Shown: positions 40,993 through 48,921 of the stretch, piece by piece
Position numbering within the stretch: the first letter of the stretch is position 1
How the letters are laid out: the number at the start of each line of letters is the position of its first letter
NCBI GenBank assembly: GCA_903772945.1
Contig: CAICTM010000782.1
Location: 1 to 48,921, forward strand
DNA length: 48,921 nucleotides
DNA from: Seminavis robusta
Taxonomy: Eukaryota; Bacillariophyta; Bacillariophyceae; Naviculales; Naviculaceae
Direction: 5' to 3'
The notes under the pieces: model-generated
Databases searched by the model: none
Told to the model about the DNA's origin: nothing
What the model saw: the letters and a program-made list of their open reading frames with translations, nothing else
Translations under genes and position numbers: made by a program

Positions 40993-43350
40993 CGTTGGTG
41001 CTATTGTTGTCGTGGTTGTTGTTGGTGTGTTGATTGTTGGACGTCCCGGGACCTTAGTTCCTCTTCTTGGTTACGTTCGCTCATCTGGTCTTCTTCTGTC
41101 GGAGCTCTTCTTCTCTAGTTGTGTCGGTGCTCCTTGTTGCCGGCAATTTTCTTGGGCTCTTGTCGCTTCGTTGTGTTGCTTCGTGCTTCTCGTTTCGTTT
41201 TGATTGCTTCGTTCTTCCACTGTCGGCTGACTCCTATGTTGCTTTCTTGTGGGGCTTTCGATTTCGGCTTCTTCTCTTGTTTGCTTCGTCTTGCGTTTGG
41301 CGTTTCCGCTTCCAATTCCACTCCTGTTCTCGGAGCTGGTTGCCTTGGCGGTATACCGCTAGTTCCTTCGAACGTTTGGTTCCTGCCGACGCTCTTCGTC
41401 CTGCGTTTTATCGCTTCGTGCCTCTATGATTTCATGGATTGTTTATGCCAGTATGTTGTTGTTTCTGCTCCTACTCTTGCTGTTTGTCGGTTTCCCTCCA
41501 CTCAAACAATTCAAACAGTGGACGATCGATCAATTCTTGTTGCTCGTCGTGTGGCAGCGGCTGCTGCTGTCTGATGGAAGCCAGTACTGGTACAGGCTGA
41601 ATCGAATCTTTAGAAGCTATCGACACAAGAACAAACAGCCGCGGCTGATGCCCTCAACTGGTCAAAAAGTGATTTGATTCCCAAATCGAATCCTTAACAT
41701 CTTTCTAGCTAGGAACGATCCGACAGGGAGAATGAACCGTCAGGGAGAATCTGCTGGGGAACTTCTGGAACGCTCGGGAACAATTTCCTTTTTCCTGACG
41801 TTTCACTGCCACCTCCTGTGGCTTCATGTTCCTGGTCTGCTCATCTTCATGTTTAAAGACACCACCTTGGCTGTCAAAGATGCCCTACCAGAAGAACCAA
41901 TAGAGCCACTCTATCCATACCCTGAGATAGGGAGTACATAATTTAGATGTGCCCGTCGCAGTGGTAGTAGTGGCTTCTCTATTTGCCGGTCATTGAAGGA
42001 ACGAACGGCTGGCAAAGTTAGGCAGCCATCCTTTGAATTACCATTGGTGCCGCCAGTCTACAGCTGAGCTGAGATCCCAATTCCGGTTGAATCGAGCCCT
42101 GCCATTGCAGTTATGTCTACACCTGTTCGAATAAAAAAACTTGGAGACAGCCAAGCTGCTGTTTCTATGCGATCATCATGGTCGAGGACTACTAGAGAGG
42201 AGCCAATACGAAAACGGTGTCGATCAATCGGCGTTGAACCGTGTTCCCGAAGAAGTAGTGCGGCACAGGGAATGGAAGAAGAGTGGCGCTGAATGGAAGA
42301 AGCGTCTACCGGCTCCTTTGTTTTTATTGATAGTAGCCACTACTGGTGGCACGGTAGAGTTGTCATAGTCATCATGGTCGGAACTTTGTGGTATTGGGAA
42401 GAAAAATAAAGCATCTACTTTAGCATAAGATAATGCCTTCTATATGGCTGTCGCCACTGCAACCAGCACATGGCTGTGACAAGCAGATATTGTAGCCAAC
42501 ACTAGATAGTTGGCTTGGTTGTGTAGGTACTATATTGGTTGAGTTCTTCCTGATCATCCCATGGCCCTTTCCACATCAACAAAATGAACTTTGTGGTTGG
42601 AACTGAGGCATGACATGCAGTAAGCACTTCACGGTTATTCTTAATACAAGGGTATTTAAACGCATATTTCGTCCACTTTTGGGACTTATTTATTGTATTT
42701 CGACGTTATGTATCTAAATTTGACACTTACAGACCCATTTACATTTGTTTACCAGCTGGTTTCACTGTGGCTGCCCCAAAAGAACAGGGTGGAATATACA
42801 GCGAGAATATTCTCACTGTCGGATCGTTCCTAGCTTTGGTCAAGTCCTTTACAGTCAACACGTCAACACTCACTAAAGTTCCAACCCCCAGCATTAAGAA
42901 AAAACGGAACTTTATAGAGGGTCAGTTGGAGCCCATATCAGCCCGTTCGTGGTATCGGAGCCTATTTGGGGTGGTTTCTGTTGAGTTCTCTTGTTGTTGG
43001 GGTAAAAGGAGATAAGCGGTCTTGGGGTGGATCTGCTTTGCTCCTATGTATGGTGTCTGTATTGTCTTCGACCAGTAGAACATGCTACGTGGCTAGTTTC
43101 GAGCTCTCTAAAATGCTTGTCATGAAAGATAGATGAAGAAACTTCATATATGTATAAATGAACAATCTGAATGCTGGGTCCTAACAGCTGTCCTAATTGG
43201 CAGCATTGTCTCAAGCTGCCACAAAGCACATTCACTTGTCAGTCATGAGAACTAGTGACTAGGGGGGCAGCCCTGAAAAAGACGAACTTTGTAGAGTAAT
43301 GGAACTTAAGAAAACAGAACTTAAGTGAGTGTTGACTGTACCAGGTACCG
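40993..43350. other. Spacer, no supported gene
   Basis: About 2.4 kb. The first part (40993-41600) is T-rich on the plus strand and gives long chance frames rich in Phe, Cys and Leu in three phases at once. The Crinkler-like promoter should lie here. The rest has only short frames. Confidence 0.5.
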
Positions 43351-43625
43351 TGTTCAACTGGACACACTAGCAAGTCTCCATAGCCAACCAGTACTACGGG
43401 TCCAAAGTACTGTGTCCAACAGAACACACAATATCAATCCCTATCCTTAACAAGGAAATTGTCCCTTATGTCTTTGGCAAAACCTACACCGTATTTATCT
43501 GGACACACTAGCGAGTCTGCATAGCCAGCCATTACTGGTACCCATGTGTAGAAACTACTGTGTCCAACAGAACACACAATATTAATCCCTATCCTTAACA
43601 AAGCAAGTGTCCCTTATGTGACAAA
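43351..43625 (+). repeat. Tandem duplication, 141-bp offset
   Basis: GGACACACTAGC occurs at 43360 and 43501, with later shared segments TGTGTCCAACAGAACACACA, ATCCCTATCCTTAACAA and GTCCCTTATGT. The two units run up to 20 bases before the left LTR and may be an older insertion. Confidence 0.85.
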
Positions 43626-43644
43626 AACAGCTGCAACAAACACA

Positions 43645-43928
43645 CGCGCTGGATATTTATCTGGCGTGGAGAGACTCCACGCTACTAGATAAATGCATAG
43701 ACGAATTTCTCCACGCGTTCCGTTTTTGGATCGTGGAGTGAGTAGGATCGCTACCGCAACCTACTCTAACACACTCTACAGTCCCCGGGGAGTTCAGAAT
43801 CTACGATCCTTTGATTTGGATCTCTCTCAGTTGATTAGTTTTCATAGCTTTCTTAATCCTCTCATAACTTTCATTTCTCAACTCAAACAACACACGAGAA
43901 GATTCCTTTACACTAGTTTTTAGCTAGT
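43645..43928 (+). repeat. Left LTR
   Basis: Shares with 47574-47851 the segments GATATTTA, CTGGCGTGGAGAGA, CTACTAGATAAATG, TTTTTGGATCGTGGAGTGAG, CCGCAACCTACTCTA and TTTACACTAG. Several indels separate the two copies. Confidence 0.85.
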
Positions 43929-45574
43929 TGATTTGTTTTAAAACAAACACAAAACTTTCCAGCTTACCCTCAACCATATTCCTCATCATGAAGATGCCAA
44001 AGACGATACACCATCTTCGAGTCCAAGCTGCGTGACAAACAATCTTCCTCTCATCGACCTCGATGAAGAATGCGAAATCGGCGATTCTCGCTCTACCACT
44101 ACAAACTTCGCACTATTCGCAGATGCTAACAGCGACCAAGTACACCTTCAAGGTCCAAATCATATAATGGATCTGAGACTCCACGTCAACCATCAATGGG
44201 GTGGACGCTATGGAGAAGGTTTCGTTGGGCTCGCATTGCTCCCCTGACGACAAACATAACCTCCTCAAGGAATGACTTCTACTCTGCAAAGAGCAGTTAG
44301 AATCTAGCTGTGCAGGCCACCGTGAAATACGTTGGATGCATTGCGCCAGATTGAAGTCAACCGATTCCTCCTCGCGACAAACGTGGCGGTGAAGACGAAG
44401 CACTTTCAAGCACTTTTCCAGGCTGCTGGAAAAGAGCAGCTCAGCCTGCTTGGACGACGCTGACATTACGTTTTGCATAAATGCCTGTATCGAAGCGGTA
44501 TGTCCCTACAAGGCTCTTGAAAAGCAGAAACGCTTCATGCGCCGCAAGATGGTAAGCCTGTGATATGCTACTGGGCTTATGTCAACAACCTCAGTCGGAT
44601 GAACACCGATGAACTTCCTCGCTACCACCTTTTGACCCAACCAAACATTGAACCATGACGAAGTCATTGACATTGTTTGTCATGGAATTACAGCTCGTGG
44701 ATGAAGAAAATGACGAACACGACTTCATCCCTTCTCAGCTCCTATCGGGGAAACCAATTGGATTCTGCAACGCATGGAATCCTCCGAGACTTTGACAAGG
44801 GCGGTTATGCCAAGAAAGTCCTCTCGAAGAAGACAAACAGCAAGAAGTACAAGTCTACTCGCAACAACGCCCATCTTCCAAGAACGAAGAGAAATGGTGT
44901 CGACTACCACGAGTCCGCACTCACAACACTGCTGACTGCATGACTTTGAAGAAGTCAAGGGCAAGTCTCAGTCCTCGTCGACACGAAAACAAGCCAACGA
45001 AAACAAGAACAAGAATTGGAAACGCAAGCCGACGAGCCAAGTTCCTACACCAAAGGAACTCTCTGTCCTCATGAGAAGGTTTCCAACGCTGCAGTCAAGG
45101 CTGATCGCAAGAAGAAAGCGAATGCAACCATGTTGCCAAGCGCCAGTCTGACAACTCCGACAACGAGGACGACTCCTTGTTGGATACATCACATGATGGA
45201 CAAGAAGTGTGGCCGCTGTCGACAAGGCGCTGCCGAATTCGACTTCAATCATTCGGATGGAGAGATCTCCGTCTGAGGATTAGGCCAGGATGATGATTCA
45301 ACGGAAACATGTTCCGATTTCTCATACCTAAGTGTGAAGATATCTCACTAAATAGTGTAACAAGATTTGTTTGCAACTTACGAAGTCTACGGCAAATTAG
45401 ATAATTGCCTAGTAACTGCTCAACTAGACACTGACAATCTGTTCAGCATCGTTAACTTCGTCATGGCCATCAACTCATCAACGTCGACGGCAAGAGACCT
45501 TGAAACTATCGTCTAGTTAGATTTAACAGACGAGCGAAAGGGAAACGAAAAACCCGTTACCTTCTGTTGCTTAC

Positions 45575-47415
45575 TGGATACAGAAGCATCCGGAACTTTA
45601 ATTGCTCAAACTCATGCTAAGAGTTTCCCATGAAGAATCAGGGGGGCGCCAAAAACTACGGACTGCTTCTATAAAGAATTGAGCCCGCACGAAGTGTAAG
45701 CACACTCGGATTCCTGGGTTCCACGATGGTAGAATTATCAAGTGGAATTTACACGTCACCAAAACTTGGGGGCTCAAGACTGATCATAGGTCAAGAACTC
45801 TCTGCGATCTAAGAATCAAGTTTGATTTTACTACCATGTCATGGGGTGGAACCATGCATTTTTCCCGGCGAAAGATAGCAACACCAATGAAAGAGAACTT
45901 CTCCATTTCCGTTCTGCAGCTGTCAGCGACAATGCAAAGTCTCAAGAAGATTTTGATACGACATACGAAAATAGGCTTAAGGAGATATGCCAGAGTCGAA
46001 ATCCGTTTAACAAGGAGGGCAAGAACTGCCTCATGCCTTTTCAACAAGTGCTTCGACCAGTCGAGGATACTTTTGGAGAGTTGCGAAATGGACGACACGA
46101 AGTAGAACTTCTCTCCTTATCTAAACTATCATCATGGGCTACCCTATCCACGGTCCATACCAACACTCTTTAGAAGGAGGTTGAACGTCTCTGCGAAACA
46201 GGGCACTCAAGAAGGTGATCGTTCCAAGTGGGCGGCACCACATTTATCGTTCCCAAGAAAGAGGGATCGAGCAGTTCATCTCGGCTTTTCGGGAACCGAA
46301 CAAACGGATCAAGCGGAAGCCTTATCCTATCCCAAAGATACGGGACATGCTCTTGAACCCAGATGGATTCCAAGTGCGCTACCAGTCTAGACCTGAACAC
46401 GGGAAATACCACATCGAGCTGTCACCTCACTCGAAGCAACACTATGCCATTGCATATGCCATTGCACTCCCGAAGGGAAAGCACGAGTACCAGAGTTGCC
46501 AATAGGCCTATGTAATAGTCCCGACATCTTCCAAAGGAAGATGAAAGCACGCATGCATGACTTAGAAAATGTCCGTGCATACGTTGAGATCAACTCATCC
46601 TAACGGACGTCGATCTCCAGATCGCGTTGAAAGTAGATGACCTTTCCCAAAGACTCCAAGAAGTCGGGATTGAAATCAACACTACCAAGGCCTTCCTCGA
46701 TAGGAAGAACTGGAGTATCTAGACAATTGGACTTCTCGAGAAGGAAGCCAACTCTTAAACTAAAAAGAAAACAGATGCGATCCAGCTATCGCTCTCTCCA
46801 CCAACAGGAAGTAACTTCGTAGATTCATTGGCCAATGAACTACCAAGGGCTGCTCCACGACAGCAGACGAGTAACCATCGTTCTGAACAGACGTGGGTTA
46901 CCCAGTATCCATGACGGTCGTCATGGACAAGAGAACGTGATTCCGCGCAGAGGTCGAGAAGACTCTCCGGGATGAACATGGACTTCGTCGCAATTCACGC
47001 CCGTCAACGTGACAATTCACACATCCGTTTCAAAGCAAACGGAAATACATCAAGGAACTCGCCACGACTTATCCAGAAAAACACCGATAAGGAGAACACG
47101 GCACGTGTCCCTCATCAACACCATGTCAACGACACTATGATGATTCATCAGTATCAGAACCGTAATACGGTCAGCCAACGCACAAGGTCCTTCACACAAA
47201 CCGAGTCAAAAACAATGGCACTGTACGGCTCCGACATTCTACCGCAATGCGGCCAGTCTACCAGACTTGAAAATAAGGATTTACACCCATACAAGGCCTG
47301 GTCCCTTGTAGGATTGCCATCTTGCGACGCACATGTCTACATCCAATCTCCGGAGAGTGCCCCGCACTTTAATTCATATGTTCTCCTTGTCCGACTTGAT
47401 GTCGTGCTTCCGTGA
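45575..47415 (+). pseudogene. Fragments of retrotransposon pol (protease, RT, possible later domains)
   Basis: Protease-like DTEAS at about 45581, RT from about 46215 to 46640 with at least three frame changes. From 46640 to 47415 the frames are short. The stretch at 46972-47415 stays open for 147 codons but has no recognised integrase motif, so its identity is unsure. Confidence 0.65.
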
Positions 47416-47573
47416 CCCTTGTCAGGGGCGAATGCAATACACGGCTCTTAGCCTTATTCGCGACTCGATCCTAGATAGGGTTTGAGTTCGACTCATGACT
47501 GAGTCTTTCGTGGATAGTCATTGAGACAGGGTTTCTCATGACCGCTAGTCATACTAGGTCGATGGTGAAACAT

Positions 47574-47851
47574 CGCGCTAGATATTTACTGGCGTGGAGA
47601 GATTCCAAAGCTACTAGATAAATGTAGACGAATCTTCACGCGTTCTGTTTTTGGATCGTGGAGTGAGTAGGATGCTACCGCAACCTACTCTATCACACTC
47701 TACAGTCTCCCGCGGGGAGTTCAATTACGATCCTTTGATTGTGGATCTCTCTCGTTGATTAGTTTTCATAGTTTCTAATCTCTCTCATAACTTTCATTCT
47801 CTCAAACTCAAAAACACTCGAAAAGATCTTTACACTAGCTTTTAGCGTAGT
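47574..47851 (+). repeat. Right LTR
   Basis: See the left LTR. It is followed immediately by the duplicated 285-bp unit. Confidence 0.85.
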
Positions 47852-47852
47852 G

Positions 47853-48511
47853 CACTAGGAGTTAATCTACGACGATCTACCATTGGATGTTTATCCATGG
47901 GGTATACCGTTGCTTGCTGATTTCCAAATTCTGAGCTTAGGAATTTCGCTGTTTGCTTCATCAGTGGAGCAAGCTGGGGAGTGGCAAAAGATACAAGCCG
48001 GTAGGCTGTGAGAAAAGCAAGGGTACCCTGTTTGTGGTGATTTCAAATAGACACATAGGAGCTGGTACGGTATAGACCGAGACCAAGCTAAACTAAACCG
48101 TAAATCCAATACCTCGATGGCTGGATGTGTGTGTGTGTGTGTGTGTTGTGTTGTGTGGTGTGTGTACGTTGAGTGTTGTGTGAGATGTGTGATGTGTGAT
48201 GTGTGATGTTGTGTGAATGTGTGTAGACACTACTAAAAGTTAATCTACGACGAATCTAACATTGGATGTTTATCCATGGGGTATACCGTTGCTTGCTGAT
48301 TTCCAAATTCTTAGCTTAGGAATTTCGCTGTTTGCTTATCAGTGGAGCAAGCTGGGGATGCAAAAGATACAAGCCGGGTAGGCTGTGAGAAAAGCAGGGT
48401 ACCCTGTTTGTGGTGATTTCGAAAATAGACACATAGGAGCTGGTACGGTATAGACCGAAACCAAGCTAAACTAAACCGTAAATCCAATCCTCGATGGCTG
48501 GATGTGTGTGT
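47853..48511 (+). repeat. Duplicated 285-bp unit, each running into a GT microsatellite
   Basis: GTTAATCTACGACGA... to GATGGCTGGATGTGTGTG is present at about 47862-48145 and 48239-48511 with small indels (for example CTGAGC/CTTAGC, CATCAG/ATCAG). Each copy ends in (GT)n. The unit boundary falls directly after the right LTR, so the LTR element may have inserted at the edge of a satellite. No gene is seen. Confidence 0.9.
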
Positions 48512-48862
48512 GTGTGTGTGTGTTGTGGGGGGGTGTGTGTGTGGGTGTGTGTTGCCATGGCTCCCCGACAAGCCTCTAATCCAGAAAGGATGAGACGGGG
48601 GAGCCATCTAGTTCTGGAACCTTCCTGTAGGACAGTAGGTTGCCAAGATTGGGGGGGCCTGGAGTAGGCTACAATCTCCTATCCAGTCCCATTGGCATGT
48701 TGCTCGCATGGGGCCCACTGTGTGTGGGATCCGGACATGCTTGAAGGGCATCAGGTTCGTGGGATTGCAATGCAATCCCTCCAGCCTGCTGGAAGACCTT
48801 TGATGGGGATCCTTGGGGTGGTATTCCAGGTGCAGCAGTGTGTGTTTGTGTGTGTGTGTGTG

Positions 48863-48910
<48 letters not shown>

Positions 48911-48921
48911 TTGTGTGTGCT
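48512..48921. repeat. GT microsatellites and spacer at the window end
   Basis: TG-rich runs lie at 48512-48552 and 48837-48921. Between them are an imperfect hairpin (ATGGCTCCCCG at 48557 with CGGGGGAGCCAT near 48607) and about 220 bases of unique sequence without a gene. The last 80 bases are almost pure (GT)n, which may explain why the assembly stops here. Confidence 0.8.

Larger units (their letters stand above)
43645..47851 (+). mobile_element. Decayed Ty3/gypsy-type LTR retrotransposon
   Basis: Two direct repeats of about 280 bp (43645-43928 and 47574-47851) enclose 3.6 kb of broken gag-pol. Recognisable pieces in several frames: a protease-like LLDTEASGTLIAQT (about 45575-45620, normally DTGAS), and a reverse transcriptase with SKWAAP (46225), REPNKRIKRKPYPIPKIRDM (about 46289) and YHIELSPHSKQ (46410). 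The RT order fits Ty3/gypsy rather than copia. The YxDD site near 46580 is not intact. Stop codons and frameshifts are frequent, so the element is dead. LTR boundaries are approximate because clear TG...CA ends and a primer-binding site were not found. LTR divergence suggests an old copy. Confidence 0.8.

Noticed and set aside
40970..41677. Overlapping plus-strand frames rich in Phe, Cys and Leu
   Set aside because: Three phases are open at the same place because the strand is T-rich; there is no motif and the region is the likely promoter of the minus-strand gene.
46972..47415. 147-codon frame as retrotransposon integrase
   Set aside because: No HHCC or DDE pattern can be seen. It is left as an unassigned part of the decayed element.

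Overview
The window looks like nuclear DNA of a diatom (probably a pennate). Evidence: short spliceosomal introns (62-98 nt) in several genes; a secreted Cys-rich, Pro/Thr-linker protein of a style typical of diatoms; a Crinkler-N-like gene; a diatom-type SGNH hydrolase and TPR-like protein; a Ty3/gypsy-type LTR retrotransposon; and frequent GGTACC/CTAG low-complexity runs. No search could be run, so the taxon is inference.

Region A, 1-25647, is a nest of mobile DNA. The outer layer is an integrated CRESS-DNA-like replicon: a rolling-circle Rep (23109-24103, one frameshift), a hairpin with a TATTAC loop that looks like its replication origin (22491-22531), a small zinc-finger-like protein on the other strand (24373-24815) and a C-rich non-coding region. 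The last part is present twice in direct orientation, at 1-1125 and 24559-25647, as expected for a head-to-tail array of a circle of about 4.05 kb. Between the copies lies a 20.5-kb insertion bounded by 50-bp direct repeats (1302-1351 and 21806-21855, 48/50 identical). Its first gene is a Crypton/Ndc10-like tyrosine recombinase (1481-3436). The other genes are an 88-aa acidic helical protein, two paralogous unknown proteins (4166-5512 and 7911-8723), an unknown 237-aa protein, an intron-containing Helitron-type Rep/PIF1 helicase (11106-19186, about 2660 aa) and an unknown 547-aa coiled-coil protein on the minus strand framed by 27-bp direct repeats. The layout (recombinase next to one att-like repeat, large cargo behind it) resembles the captain-led Starships of fungi. 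This is the best candidate for an undescribed system here.

Region B, 25648-29773, has no convincing gene. It holds an 855-bp hAT-like non-autonomous element (26142-26996) with 16-bp terminal inverted repeats and an 8-bp target duplication, a tandem array with a period near 150 bp (27050-27910) and a 143-bp duplication.

Region C, 29774-43640, carries the ordinary host genes: a TPR-like protein (29774-30481), a secreted barrel-like protein (31519-32103), a membrane-anchored SGNH/GDSL hydrolase (32549-33601), a four-exon secreted Cys-rich protein on the minus strand (34130-35654), a non-LTR retrotransposon relic (36270-36650), a doubtful small protein (37429-37743) and a two-exon Crinkler-N-like protein (39696-40992). 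The rest is spacer.

Region D, 43645-48921, is a decayed Ty3/gypsy-type LTR retrotransposon (43645-47851) followed by a duplicated 285-bp unit, each copy running into a GT microsatellite, and a terminal GT run at the window edge.
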